Of a DNA stretch of 38,187 nucleotides, positions 1 through 8,911 are shown in pieces (within the stretch, counting starts at the first letter, position 1; the number at the start of each line of letters is the position of its first letter). The DNA lies in contig JANMMJ010000229.1 of the NCBI GenBank assembly GCA_031373255.1, positions 1 to 38,187 on the forward strand, given 5' to 3'. The position numbers and the translations under genes were made by a program. Below the pieces are notes generated by a model that saw nothing but the letters and a program-made list of their open reading frames with translations, had not been told where the DNA came from and did not search any database. Source of the DNA: JANMMJ01 sp031373255. Lineage in GTDB: Bacteria; Pseudomonadota; Alphaproteobacteria; Rhizobiales; Aestuariivirgaceae.

Positions 1-1109
1 GCCACCAGGATCGCCCCGGTGAGCGTTGCCAGGTCGATCATGAACTTCGGCTTGAAGCGGCCTTGCACGTACCAAAGCAGGTCTGCCAGCACCAGGCGCC
101 CCTCCGCGTCGGTATTCAGCACTGCGATCGTCTGTCCGGACATTGATTTGACGACGTCACCAGGCCGCTGCGCGTTTCCATCAGGCATGTTCTCGACGAG
201 GCCGATGACGCCAACCGCGTTGACCTTGGCCTTGCGCCTGGCAAGCGCCAGCATCAGGCCGGTAACGCAGGCAGCGCCCCCCATGTCTCCTTTCATGTCC
301 TCCATGCCGCCGGCCGGCTTGATGGAAATGCCGCCGGTATCGAAGGTCACCCCCTTGCCGACGAAGGCCAGAGGCTGTTCAGCCTTCTTGCCGCCTTGCC
401 AGCGCATCACGACAACGCGGGCCTCATGCGGTGAGCCCTGCGCCACGCCGAGCAGTGCGCCCATGCCAAGTTTCTTGAGTTGCGCGACATTGAGAATCTC
501 GACGGCAAGGCCATCAGCCGAAAGTTTTTTGGCGCGATTTGCAAACTCGATTGGAAACAGCACATTGGACGGCTCGTTGACAAGATCGCGGGCGAGGCTG
601 ACGCCCTGCGCCACGGCATCGAGCGCGACATAACGTTTGCGCGCACCGGAGACATCAGCCGTCATCAGATTCAGTGATTCGAGCAGATTGTTCTCTTTTT
701 TGCTTTTGTAGATTGTAAATCCGTAGTTGCGCAGCAATGCGCCGCTGGCAACAAGTGCGGCATCGATGTCTGTTTGGTCGACGGCAATAACCGCATCCTT
801 GACCTTTGCCCCCTGCAGCGTTCCTGCAATGGCGCCACCCAGCAATTCCATTTCCCGGCTGGTGAGCTTGGCGGAATCCCCTACCCCGGCCAATATGATC
901 CGGTCCAGTCCGAGTGATGCTGGCGTCACGACATCGAGAATCTGGTCCTTTTTTCCGTCAAACTTGGCTGCTTTCATTGCTCGGCCAAGATGCCCTCCCG
1001 ATGCGGAATCGGCATCCGCGCCTACGCCGCTGAGTTTTGCTCCGGACGCCACGGTAACAACCAGCACGCCGGATTTGGGAAGGGATTGGGAAGAGAACTT
1101 TAATTTCAT
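1..1109 (-). CDS. pepA: Leucyl aminopeptidase (M17 family), 3' end cut by the window edge
   Basis: This is a cytosolic di-metal exopeptidase that removes N-terminal residues from peptides. The reading frame runs leftward from ATG 1109 and is open to the window edge, giving 369 residues of a family usually near 500, so about 130 C-terminal residues lie outside. The metal and catalytic residues known from E. coli PepA are present with the same spacing: K252, D257, K264, D275, and D334/E336 in the signature NTDAEGR (332-338), with R338. It is divergent from lptD; the 150 bases between them should hold both promoters. Family assignment is secure. The N-terminal half is more variable, as in the family, and the start at 1109 is inferred from frame and N-terminal fit. 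Confidence 0.95.
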   Translation of the reverse strand, partial: MKLKFSSQSLPKSGVLVVTVASGAKLSGVGADADSASGGHLGRAMKAAKFDGKKDQILDVVTPASLGLDRIILAGVGDSAKLTSREMELLGGAIAGTLQGAKVKDAVIAVDQTDIDAALVASGALLRNYGFTIYKSKKENNLLESLNLMTADVSGARKRYVALDAVAQGVSLARDLVNEPSNVLFPIEFANRAKKLSADGLAVEILNVAQLKKLGMGALLGVAQGSPHEARVVVMRWQGGKKAEQPLAFVGKGVTFDTGGISIKPAGGMEDMKGDMGGAACVTGLMLALARRKAKVNAVGVIGLVENMPDGNAQRPGDVVKSMSGQTIAVLNTDAEGRLVLADLLWYVQGRFKPKFMIDLATLTGAILV

Positions 1110-1263
1110 TGGGGAAGACTTGCCTTTTGGTGGGGAAATCAAACGGCCTCAATAGCCTCTTGGTCAGGGGCATTCAACCGGTAGTGTCTGGAGCGAATTG
1201 GTGCTTTGCGTACAGGCGTCTGCCGGGTTAGTAAACAGAGTATTAACCAGCGTGAATGGGGTC

Positions 1264-3531
1264 ATGGCGGGGAACGGTGGCAAATCCGGCGCGAGACGAA
1301 CGCGGAAGCAACTGGTGGCGTTCGGGCTAGCGCTTGCCTGTGCTGGCCTTGTAGCTTCTACCGCCATAACGCGATCTGCAACGACTGAAGCTACCCACAG
1401 CGAGCGGGTCAATCCGGACCTCAAGACGCCGCCCAAGGGCACCCGCGTCAATGTAGTGGCCGACAGGATTGTCTACGATGCGCGAACAAGTATAGCGACC
1501 GCCACCGGTCAGGTAATCATCACCTACGGCAAGTATCAGCTGATTGCCACGAAGGTTGTTTACGACCGGCGCCACGACAAGTTATCCGCCAATGGCAACA
1601 TTCGCTTGCAGGAGCCAGGCGGCAACATCCTGCAGGCCGATGAAGCAGAACTTCGCGACCGCTTCCGCGAAGGATTCGCCAAACATCTATTGCTGCTGCT
1701 CACCAATGAGGCCTCTGTCACGGCCGACTATGCCAGACGGTCGGACGGCTATCTCACGGTCTACGAGAATGTCACCTACACGCGATGCAAGCGGTGCGCC
1801 GATCCCGATCATCCGCCGCTCTGGCAATTGCGCTCGGAAGAAGTCACCCACAATGAACGCGAGCACACGATATACCACAAGAACGCGGCACTGGAGATTG
1901 GTGGCGTACCAGTCCTCGCATTGCCTTATCTCGAGCATCCTGACCCGACAGTGAACCGCCGTTCCGGTTTCCTTGTCCCTTCGGGACGGTATGCCGATGC
2001 TTTCGGTGTCGGCGTGGAAATTCCCTATTTCTGGGCCCCCGCCGACAATTACGACGTGACATTCAGGCCTATTATTACCAGCAAGCAAGGCCCAGTCGCA
2101 CAGGCCGAATTTCGCCATGCATTGAGAGACGGCAACTATTCAGTTACGGGCGCTGGTGTCTATCAACTTACCGAAGACGAGGCGCCCGGTGACCGGCGCT
2201 GGCGAGGATCGCTCCGGACGGAAGGCAAATTCCAATACAGTCCCACCTGGCAATATGGCTGGGACGGGACCCTTGTCAGCGACGACACGTTCCTCAATCG
2301 TTATGATATTGACAGCAGTGACGAAGCGGTCAGCCGCGTCTATGCCGATGGCATCGACGGCCGCAATTATCTTTCCGTGCAGGCCATCCATTTTCGCTCG
2401 CTGATCCCGGATGTTGATCAAAACAAGATTCCCTACGCCCTGCCCTACATCCAGCAGAGCTACACATTCGATCAGCCGGTTCTTGGCGGCGAGTTTGGGA
2501 TCGACTCGACGGTCTACAGTCTTACCCGCGACAAGGCTTTCACCGCATTCTCGGATATCGATCTGGCCTCAAGGCAAACGCGCGCCAGCACCAGTCTGAG
2601 ATGGCAGCGCCAGACAATTTTTGATGGCGGCCAGGTTATCGTGCCGTTCGCGGCACTTCGCGGCGATCTATACATAACTGAAAATCTTCCCGGAAGTCCC
2701 ACCCCTGACACTGAGACAACGGCGCGGCTCCTCCCCGAGGCCGGTGTCGACATGCGTTGGCCGTTCATGACATCGACGGCCGGCGGCCGCCATATCGTTT
2801 CGCCGGTTGGGCAGCTCATCGTATCGGGCAGCGAACGGAAGCAGGACAAGCTCAGCAACGAAGATGCAATCACCCTGAACTTCGACCACACCAGTGTCTT
2901 TCTGCATGACCGGTTCACCGGGCTCGACCGCTATGAGGGCGGTTTTCGTGCTAACGCCGGAGTGCTCTACACTTACCTTGATGACGACGGGGGTTTTTTT
3001 CGCGCTAGCCTAGGCGAGTCCTTTCACATCGCCGGCGACAACAGTTTCGTCAACGGCTCCGGCCTGGAAGGGACAGGTTCCGATATCGTTGTCGCTCTGG
3101 CATGGCAGCCCAGCGACAGCCTTACTTTCAATTATCAGGCGCGATTGTCCGAGGACCTTTCGAATGTCAATTTGCAGCAGGGTGGCGTCAGCCTAACTTT
3201 CGACAGGTTTTCCGGCTCTCTCAACTACCTCGACATCGGCGCCGAGCCGTTCTATGGCCGCGACGACTCGGAACATCAGATATGGAGCAGTCTCAGCTAT
3301 GGGTGGGAAAATGGATTTTCTGTGTTTGGCGGGGCCCGGTTTGACCTTAAGGAATCCAAGCTCGTCGAAGATAACATTGGAATCGGCTATGAAGACGAAT
3401 GCACCGCCCTTGCCCTGACCTACAAGGAAGACTACGACAGCGACATTTCCGATAGCATTGAACGTTCGATCTTCTTTCGGGTCGAACTTAAAACCCTAGG
3501 CTCCGCCGGAGTCGGAACCCAGTTGAACTGA
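1264..3531 (+). CDS. lptD: LPS-assembly outer membrane protein LptD
   Basis: LptD is the outer-membrane beta-barrel that, with LptE, inserts lipopolysaccharide into the outer leaflet. From ATG 1264 the protein is 755 residues, beginning with a signal peptide (basic residues up to about 16, then a hydrophobic run to about residue 32). An OstA/LptA-like beta-jellyroll follows (roughly residues 55-190, with the VVADRIVYDARTS-type strand pattern), then a long C-terminal barrel of alternating strands. The frame is open upstream to a TTG at 1198, but this would put extra residues in front of a good signal peptide, so 1264 is preferred. It is the first gene of a run with a surA-like gene 8 bases downstream, pdxA and ksgA. 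This order is common in alphaproteobacteria and places LptD beside a periplasmic chaperone for outer-membrane proteins. Confidence 0.95.
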   Translation: MAGNGGKSGARRTRKQLVAFGLALACAGLVASTAITRSATTEATHSERVNPDLKTPPKGTRVNVVADRIVYDARTSIATATGQVIITYGKYQLIATKVVYDRRHDKLSANGNIRLQEPGGNILQADEAELRDRFREGFAKHLLLLLTNEASVTADYARRSDGYLTVYENVTYTRCKRCADPDHPPLWQLRSEEVTHNEREHTIYHKNAALEIGGVPVLALPYLEHPDPTVNRRSGFLVPSGRYADAFGVGVEIPYFWAPADNYDVTFRPIITSKQGPVAQAEFRHALRDGNYSVTGAGVYQLTEDEAPGDRRWRGSLRTEGKFQYSPTWQYGWDGTLVSDDTFLNRYDIDSSDEAVSRVYADGIDGRNYLSVQAIHFRSLIPDVDQNKIPYALPYIQQSYTFDQPVLGGEFGIDSTVYSLTRDKAFTAFSDIDLASRQTRASTSLRWQRQTIFDGGQVIVPFAALRGDLYITENLPGSPTPDTETTARLLPEAGVDMRWPFMTSTAGGRHIVSPVGQLIVSGSERKQDKLSNEDAITLNFDHTSVFLHDRFTGLDRYEGGFRANAGVLYTYLDDDGGFFRASLGESFHIAGDNSFVNGSGLEGTGSDIVVALAWQPSDSLTFNYQARLSEDLSNVNLQQGGVSLTFDRFSGSLNYLDIGAEPFYGRDDSEHQIWSSLSYGWENGFSVFGGARFDLKESKLVEDNIGIGYEDECTALALTYKEDYDSDISDSIERSIFFRVELKTLGSAGVGTQLN

Positions 3532-3539
3532 CATTAGAT

Positions 3540-4538
3540 ATGAAACTCAAACTCAATCCTGTCCCGATTTGTTTCATTCTCCTCGCTTTCCTCTGTTCTG
3601 CGCCCGCTCCGCACGCAAGGGCTGAAGGCCAGGGTTTGCTAGCAACGGTCAACGACAAGCCGATTACTTCCTTCGATGTAGAGCAGCGCATGAAGCTCTT
3701 CGAGGTCCTTGGAGATACCAGGCCAAGAGCCGAATTGCGCAAGCGTGCGCTTCAGTCGGTGATCGATGACGTCATCAAGACCGAGGAAGCGAAAAAGACC
3801 AAGGCCGAACCCTCGGAAGATCTTGTTAATAAGCAAATTGAACGCATGGCCAAAGGCTCCGGCACCTCGGTTGACAGCCTGTCTGGAAAGCTCAAATCGA
3901 AAGGCGTATCGATGAACGCTCTGAAGCGCTACGTAGCGGCGCAGATGGCGTTCAATCGCATGCTGGGTTCGAAGGGCAAAACAAAGGTAGAAGCCGATCC
4001 GGCTGAAGTCGACCGCCGTTATGCGGAGGTCAAGGCGCAATACAACAAGGTCGTCAATGACCCGCGGATGCGTCCGGTCACAGTCTACCAGATCCAGGAA
4101 ATCGATCTGCCACTCGACGGAACCGGTAGTGCCGGCGATCAACAGATCATGATGTCACGCGCTATCGAGGCACAGCAATTTATCAAGCAATACAAAGGCT
4201 GCAAATCGGCGCGCGCGGCGGCTGAGGGCATCTTCAATGTGAAAATCGGCAAGACGTTTGAGGCAGACGGCTCGAAACTGCCCAAGGCATTGAAGGCAGC
4301 GCTCGATAGCGCGGGACCAGGCAAGGCCATCGGTCCGGGCCGCAGCAAAACCGGACTTCAAGTTATCGGCTTTTGTGGCAAGCGTTCGGTAACCCCGCAA
4401 AAGCCGGCATTGCCGGGCCGTGATGCGGTCGCGAATGCCGTGCTCAACGAAGCACTCGACAAGCAGGAGGAAACCTACATGGTTGAACTCCGCAAGAAGG
4501 CCTACATCGAATACAAAGGCACGAGCCCTTCGCAGTGA
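3540..4538 (+). CDS. SurA-like periplasmic peptidyl-prolyl isomerase/chaperone
   Basis: A 332-residue exported protein with an N-terminal signal peptide (hydrophobic core about residues 8-22, likely cleavage after the ARA near residue 28). A SurA N-terminal chaperone domain follows, starting at ATVNDKPITSFDVEQR, and the rest is rich in Lys/Ala helices. A C-terminal parvulin-like region can be placed around residues 170-270, but its sequence is degenerate, so isomerase activity is uncertain. SurA proteins escort unfolded outer-membrane proteins such as LptD. It starts 8 bases after lptD and its stop overlaps the start of pdxA by 4 bases (GTGA), so the genes are probably translated in a coupled way. 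The name is by domain and position; the sequence is too divergent to claim orthology with enteric SurA. Confidence 0.85.
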   Translation: MKLKLNPVPICFILLAFLCSAPAPHARAEGQGLLATVNDKPITSFDVEQRMKLFEVLGDTRPRAELRKRALQSVIDDVIKTEEAKKTKAEPSEDLVNKQIERMAKGSGTSVDSLSGKLKSKGVSMNALKRYVAAQMAFNRMLGSKGKTKVEADPAEVDRRYAEVKAQYNKVVNDPRMRPVTVYQIQEIDLPLDGTGSAGDQQIMMSRAIEAQQFIKQYKGCKSARAAAEGIFNVKIGKTFEADGSKLPKALKAALDSAGPGKAIGPGRSKTGLQVIGFCGKRSVTPQKPALPGRDAVANAVLNEALDKQEETYMVELRKKAYIEYKGTSPSQ

Positions 4539-5542
4539 ATACAGGACGGCCGCTCGTTGTGACAATGGGCGAGCCTGCCGGTATCGGGCTCGATACTGTC
4601 ATCATGGCATGGCAGGCGCTTCGGCAGAGTCCTGACCAGGCTTTTGTCCTGCTGGGCGACGCTGAACTTCTCCAGAGCCGCGCTGCCAGTCTTGGTCAGG
4701 TCATATCGGTGAAGACGGTAAATTCTTCGGCGGAATCCGCAGCAATATTTGGTTCTGCACTGCCTGTTCTCCATCGAAACCTCCCGAACCCGCCGAAGGC
4801 AGGTCACATTGATCCGAGGAACGCTCCGGCAGTTGTTTCACTTATCGAAGAGGCAGTTGAACTGGCACTGCAGCAGCAATGCTCAGGCATTGTAACTTGC
4901 CCGATCCAGAAGGAGACGCTCTACGGCGCGGGTTTCCAGTTCGAGGGTCACACCGATTTTCTGGCCCACCTGGCAAGACTGGCCGGCCACCAGGCCACAC
5001 CGGTCATGATGCTCGTTGCAGGCGACCTGCGCACCGTTCCTGTGACAATTCACATCCCGTTGAAAGACGTTCCGGGCGCATTGACCACGCAGTCCATCAT
5101 CGATCAAACCCGCATCGTCAACCGCGATCTCCGGTTACGCTTCGGAATCGCCGTGCCCCGCATTGGCATGACCGGACTTAATCCCCATGCCGGCGAAGCG
5201 GGAACGATTGGTACCGAAGAAATGACCACCATCAGTCCAGCCATCGCAGCCCTAAAGGCGGAAGGTATGAATGTAGTTGGTCCCTTGCCCGGCGACACGG
5301 CATTTCACGCGGAAGCCCGCGCCGGTTTCGACGCGATCGTCTGCATGTATCATGATCAGGCCCTCATTCCGGTAAAGACTCTGGATTTTCATGGCGGTGT
5401 AAACGTGACGCTCGGCCTTCCCTTCATCCGCGCGTCTCCGGACCATGGCACAGCATTGTCGCTCGCGGGAACCGGCACAGCCAATCCCCGCAGCCTGATC
5501 TCGGCTATGGAACTTGCCCACAAGATGGCAGCGCGCTCTTGA
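4535..5542 (+). CDS. pdxA: 4-hydroxythreonine-4-phosphate dehydrogenase PdxA
   Basis: PdxA oxidises 4-phosphohydroxy-L-threonine with NAD(P)+ in the DXP-dependent pathway to pyridoxal phosphate. The 335-residue protein begins with GTG at 4535, the start that puts the conserved MGEPAGIG motif at residues 11-18. The three metal-binding histidines of the family fall at H173 (IHIPL), H218 (NPHAGE) and H273 (YHDQ), with the same 45- and 55-residue spacing as in E. coli, and the C-terminal SPDHGTA motif is present. The start overlaps the surA-like stop by 4 bases and the stop overlaps the ksgA start by 4 bases. The link to the outer-membrane genes is by operon position, which is conserved in proteobacteria, not by function. 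Confidence 0.97.
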   Translation: MNTGRPLVVTMGEPAGIGLDTVIMAWQALRQSPDQAFVLLGDAELLQSRAASLGQVISVKTVNSSAESAAIFGSALPVLHRNLPNPPKAGHIDPRNAPAVVSLIEEAVELALQQQCSGIVTCPIQKETLYGAGFQFEGHTDFLAHLARLAGHQATPVMMLVAGDLRTVPVTIHIPLKDVPGALTTQSIIDQTRIVNRDLRLRFGIAVPRIGMTGLNPHAGEAGTIGTEEMTTISPAIAALKAEGMNVVGPLPGDTAFHAEARAGFDAIVCMYHDQALIPVKTLDFHGGVNVTLGLPFIRASPDHGTALSLAGTGTANPRSLISAMELAHKMAARS

Positions 5543-6402
5543 CCGTGGCGGAGGATGGTCTCCCGCCACTTCGCGATGTCATTGCCAGGCACGGTCTCGC
5601 TGCAAAGAAGGGCCTCGGTCAAAACTTTCTGTTCGATCTCAATCTGACAAGACGCATAGCACGCGCTGCGGCACCTTTTGACGATGTTACAGTAATTGAA
5701 GTGGGGCCCGGACCCGGCGGCCTCACCCGTGCGCTGCTCATGGAGGGGGCGGAGCACATCCTTGCAATCGAGAAAGACAGCCGCGCACTGCCAGCCCTCC
5801 AGGAAATAACCACCGCCTTTCCACGCCGATTGGACATCGTCAACGGCGATGCGCTCACACTCGATTGGCAACAGCATGTCAAGCAGCCGGCAAAGATCGT
5901 GGCCAACTTGCCCTACAATATTGCGACGCCGCTCCTGATTGGCTGGCTCATCGGCCCCTGGCCTCCATGGTATGAGTCCATGACACTGATGTTTCAAAAG
6001 GAAGTGGCAGAAAGAATTGTCGCGGCACCTGCGACTGAACACTACGGCCGCCTCTCGGTGCTATGCCAGTGGCGCTGCGAGGTGAGGAAACTGTTCGACA
6101 TCAACCGCAGCGCCTTCACACCCCCGCCAAAGGTTACTTCATCGGTTGTCCAGTTCCTCCCCCGCCCGCTTTGCGATCCACCATGCACGCCGGATGATCT
6201 GGGGCGGGTGACAGCCGCGGCATTTGGCCAGCGCCGCAAGATGCTGCGATCAAGCCTCAAGTCACTCGGACTCGATACCGAATGGCTTCTGTCACAGGCA
6301 GGTCTGGATGGCAGTCTGAGGGCTGAGCAATTGCCCGTCGCAAGCTTCGGCCAACTGGCCATGCTGCTTGCTTCAGCAGCGAAGCCCGGCGGCGCAGCCT
6401 AA
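5539..6402 (+). CDS. ksgA: 16S rRNA (adenine1518/1519-N6)-dimethyltransferase KsgA
   Basis: KsgA dimethylates two adjacent adenines in the 3' hairpin of 16S rRNA using S-adenosylmethionine, as a late check on 30S assembly. The 287-residue protein shows the GLGQNFL entry motif (about 30-36), the SAM-binding EVGPGPGGLT motif (about 54-63), and the catalytic NLPYN motif (about 122-126). There is no ATG at the front. Either TTG 5539 (TTGA overlap with the pdxA stop) or GTG 5545 must be used. The stop codon at 6400-6402 overlaps the gmk stop on the other strand, so no terminator fits between the two convergent genes. Confidence 0.97.
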   Translation: MTVAEDGLPPLRDVIARHGLAAKKGLGQNFLFDLNLTRRIARAAAPFDDVTVIEVGPGPGGLTRALLMEGAEHILAIEKDSRALPALQEITTAFPRRLDIVNGDALTLDWQQHVKQPAKIVANLPYNIATPLLIGWLIGPWPPWYESMTLMFQKEVAERIVAAPATEHYGRLSVLCQWRCEVRKLFDINRSAFTPPPKVTSSVVQFLPRPLCDPPCTPDDLGRVTAAAFGQRRKMLRSSLKSLGLDTEWLLSQAGLDGSLRAEQLPVASFGQLAMLLASAAKPGGAA

Positions 6403-7067
6403 AGGTCCTTTGTCAGACGGCGGACGAAATCCGTAAGCCCGGTCCGGCGCTTGCGGCGCAATCTTTCAGCGGCGAGGATAGCGGTGATTTGCGCGCTCGA
6501 TTCGTCAAGCTCATCGTTGACAATCACATAGTCATATTCCGGCCAATGGCTGATCTCGCGCGAGGCTTCCGCCATGCGCTTTGCAACGGTCGCCGACGAA
6601 TCCTGGGCCCGGCGGATCAGCCTGTCGCGGAGTTCCTCGGCCGATGGCGGCAGGATGAAGATGCGCACCAGGTCGTCTTCCATGGCCTGCGCCAGCTGTT
6701 GCGTACCCTGCCAGTCAATATCGAAGAGGACGTCCCGCCCTTGCCGCAGCGCCGCTTCCACCGGCTGCCGTGGCGTCCCGTAGAAATTTCCAAAAACCTC
6801 TGCATATTCAAGGAGATCGCCAGAGTCCCGCATGGCGAGATATTCGTCCTTGCTGATGAAATGATAGTCTTGCCCATTAACCTCGCCCGGCCGCGGGGCG
6901 CGGGTCGTGATTGACACCGACATCGAGATATTGGGATCGGAAGTCAGCAGGCGGCGCGAAAGCGTCGTTTTGCCGGCACCGGAAGGTGACGACATGACCA
7001 GGAGCAGGCCACGCCGCGAGACGTCCGTTGCATGCACGCGCCTATTCAATGTTTTGCACCTGCTCAC
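6399..7067 (-). CDS. gmk: Guanylate kinase
   Basis: Guanylate kinase phosphorylates GMP to GDP with ATP in purine nucleotide synthesis. The P-loop SSPSGAGKTT is at about residues 26-35, followed by TTRAPRPGEVNGQDYHF, the GMP-binding EYAEVFGNFYG and the FDIDWQG Walker-B region. The frame allows two GTG starts: 7067 (222 residues, 26 bases inside yicC) and 7037 (212 residues, 5 bases after the yicC stop). Neither has a strong Shine-Dalgarno sequence. The shorter protein better matches the usual family length of about 205-220. It is the last gene of the fabD-to-gmk run. Confidence 0.95.
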   Translation of the reverse strand: MSRCKTLNRRVHATDVSRRGLLLVMSSPSGAGKTTLSRRLLTSDPNISMSVSITTRAPRPGEVNGQDYHFISKDEYLAMRDSGDLLEYAEVFGNFYGTPRQPVEAALRQGRDVLFDIDWQGTQQLAQAMEDDLVRIFILPPSAEELRDRLIRRAQDSSATVAKRMAEASREISHWPEYDYVIVNDELDESSAQITAILAAERLRRKRRTGLTDFVRRLTKDL

Positions 7068-7929
7068 GCATCTGGTCGATGACTGTCTTGAGGTCCAGCC
7101 CGGCCTGGGTCAGGGACCTGTCGGAAGCCTTTGAGCATAAAGTGTTTGCCTCCCGGTTAAATTCCTGCGCCAGAAAGTCAAATGATCGTCCCGCGGGTTC
7201 CGGCGTTAACACAAGCTTGCGCGCCGCCGCGACATGAGCGAACAGCCGGTCGATTTCTTCCTGAATGTCGGCCTTGGTCGCAATGAGCACGGCTTCCTGG
7301 TGAAGCCGGTCCACGTCGAACGTCGCATTTGCATTCATCAGCCGCCCCACTTGCTCGGCCAGCCGCTTGCTGATGGCCTCAACCGATCGCGCCGGATTAT
7401 CCCGCGCCGCAATCGTTAGCTCTTCGATTCTGGAAAGCTGCCGCCCGATGACGTCGGCAAGCTTGGCGCCCTCGGCTCGCCGAGCCTTGAGCAGATTGTC
7501 GAGGGCCTCGTCCAGAGACTCGAGCATCTTTGCATCGCGGCGCTTCGCGGTATCTTCATCCACGGAGGCTTGCCCCGGCTCAAGCACGCCGCGCAGCGCC
7601 AGCAAACCTTCCACACGCGGCGCCTCGCTGCCAAGCCGCTTGCCAAGTTGCTCGGCGAGCAGCAAAACCTGTTCAAGCACAACTTGATTGACCACCAGCG
7701 TTTCCTGGGTTCCGATGCCGTCGCTCACCAGGCCGATCTGCAGATTGCCCCGCTTGAACCGCCGCGAAACCGCCTCCCGCACGGCGATTTCCAGATGGTC
7801 GAAACCCTGTGGCAGCCGGAAGCGCACATCGAGCGCCTTGCCGTTCACGCTCTTGATTTCCCATTGCCAGTGAAAGCCCTCGCAAGAGCCGCTGGCGCGG
7901 GAAAAGCCGGTCATGCTGGACAGGGACAT
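7042..7929 (-). CDS. yicC: YicC/YloC family endoribonuclease
   Basis: A 295-residue member of the YicC/YloC family, which recent biochemical work on the E. coli and Bacillus proteins describes as endoribonucleases. The family's N-terminal signature SMTGF is at residues 5-9, followed by the conserved EIKSVNGKALDVRFRLP stretch. The C-terminal DUF1732-type end (residues about 210-295) carries the EEIDRL and FLAQEFNREANTL motifs. Position before gmk is a classical conserved neighbourhood. The stop lies within or just before gmk depending on the gmk start. Family identity is clear; the in vivo RNA target is unknown here. Confidence 0.93.
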   Translation of the reverse strand: MSLSSMTGFSRASGSCEGFHWQWEIKSVNGKALDVRFRLPQGFDHLEIAVREAVSRRFKRGNLQIGLVSDGIGTQETLVVNQVVLEQVLLLAEQLGKRLGSEAPRVEGLLALRGVLEPGQASVDEDTAKRRDAKMLESLDEALDNLLKARRAEGAKLADVIGRQLSRIEELTIAARDNPARSVEAISKRLAEQVGRLMNANATFDVDRLHQEAVLIATKADIQEEIDRLFAHVAAARKLVLTPEPAGRSFDFLAQEFNREANTLCSKASDRSLTQAGLDLKTVIDQMREQVQNIE

Positions 7930-8097
7930 GGAAAATCCGATTCGTTGTGCGCCCTATCCTACGCGGACCCAACCGGCCAAGAAAGCCGCTCGCTCAAAGC
8001 CACCAGATGCATGCGGAGGACGAAGCGTCCCCTATAGCGCAATTTTGCTTCGCGGCATCAACCGCGAACCCACCGCCTCTTCGATGGCTACATGGGC

Positions 8098-8790
8098 TCA
8101 GGACGAGTCTTCAATTAGTGCGTCCCTCGCCAGCCCATGGCACTCGCGCAGCACAAAGTCGATTTCCTCAATCGCCTCCTTGCGATGGCCGGGTGGGGGA
8201 CCGGGACGGAACGGCGACAAGAAGGCGGGTTTTTGCATCCGGTCGCGCCGGGCTTTCCAGCGCGCCAGACGCCTGGCTTGCCGCGGCAGGTTGTCGAGCG
8301 CCATCTTCACTGCGGCGAGACGGCGGCCGAGGCGCGTAGCGTCGATCACGTCGACAGAGTCATCCGGCTCCTGGATGGGAGGCTCAACCGGCCGGGGCTG
8401 AAACAACGGGATGAGGGGACTGTCGGCAAAGACGTGAATGCGAGGGATGGCCTTTGTGGCGGCAAAACGCCTTCGGCTGGCGCGGCTGAACCGCTGGCGC
8501 GTGTCGAACAGTTGAAACGCGATCTGTCCGCCGCCCTTTCCGGCAAATGCGAGACCCTGGGGCATCGGACGAATGAGAGCGGGTTTCACCTTGAGCCCGC
8601 GCGCCGCGATGGCAATCAGGCGGCGCACCGCCGATTCCGTTGGGAGCAACATCCGCGACACCGCATTGTAGAGCGACGGCGGAAGCAGTGCCACCATGCC
8701 GCCACTTCCCATTTCCACCATGGCGATGAGCATCGCGACGATGCGGATGAGTGCCTCCTGGTTGCGCTCGATGACCCTGTCCCAGTCCAT
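8098..8790 (-). CDS. Uncharacterised protein under a predicted LexA-controlled promoter
   Basis: A 230-residue protein I do not recognise. It starts at ATG 8790, with a purine-rich GGAGGAG about 15 bases upstream. Residues about 16-37 form a hydrophobic stretch (IVAMLIAMVEMGSGGMVALL) that could be one membrane segment or a buried helix. The middle is rich in Arg/Ala (45-125), then comes a Pro-rich acidic linker (about 128-145). The C-terminal part is strongly basic (160-185) and ends in an acidic helix. No catalytic motif is visible. It sits between mltG and yicC on the same strand but has its own promoter with a LexA box inside, so it is probably induced by DNA damage. A membrane-associated inhibitor of division or a repair accessory are possible roles but are only inferred from the promoter. 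The opposite-strand frame over the same bases was judged a shadow. Confidence 0.7.
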   Translation of the reverse strand: MDWDRVIERNQEALIRIVAMLIAMVEMGSGGMVALLPPSLYNAVSRMLLPTESAVRRLIAIAARGLKVKPALIRPMPQGLAFAGKGGGQIAFQLFDTRQRFSRASRRRFAATKAIPRIHVFADSPLIPLFQPRPVEPPIQEPDDSVDVIDATRLGRRLAAVKMALDNLPRQARRLARWKARRDRMQKPAFLSPFRPGPPPGHRKEAIEEIDFVLRECHGLARDALIEDSS

Positions 8791-8816
8791 GTGCCGGCAA
8801 GATTTCTCCTCCAGCC

Positions 8817-8845
8817 TCGCTAGAACAAAACAAGAACTTTGTCAA
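8817..8845 (-). promoter_or_regulatory. SOS promoter: TTGACA -35, LexA box GTTC-N7-GTTC, -10
   Basis: On the minus strand a perfect -35 hexamer TTGACA (8845-8840) is followed by a 17-base spacer and a weak -10 TAGCGA (8822-8817). The spacer holds GTTCTTGTTTTGTTC (8837-8823). This is a perfect GTTC-N7-GTTC direct repeat, the LexA operator described for alphaproteobacteria. LexA bound here would block RNA polymerase. The start codon of the 8098-8790 gene is 27 bases downstream of the -10, so this promoter belongs to that gene and can also feed yicC and gmk. Confidence 0.72.
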
Positions 8846-8911
8846 CAGCATTTTCTCAGCGGATTCCACCTCGCCACCGCCGGTGTTGGTTTCGTAAAAA
8901 CGCAGTCCGTT

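Noticed and set aside
1198..1263. Upstream extension of lptD to TTG 1198
   Set aside because: It would place 22 unrelated residues before a good signal peptide; ATG 1264 is more sensible.
8137..8823. Plus-strand open frame of 228 codons opposite the SOS-controlled gene
   Set aside because: His/Arg/Gly-rich shadow-like composition, no ribosome-binding site, and the LexA promoter points to the minus strand.
8384..8869. Alternative minus-strand frame of 161 codons starting at 8869
   Set aside because: It would start upstream of the SOS promoter, so that promoter could not express it, and the composition is shadow-like.
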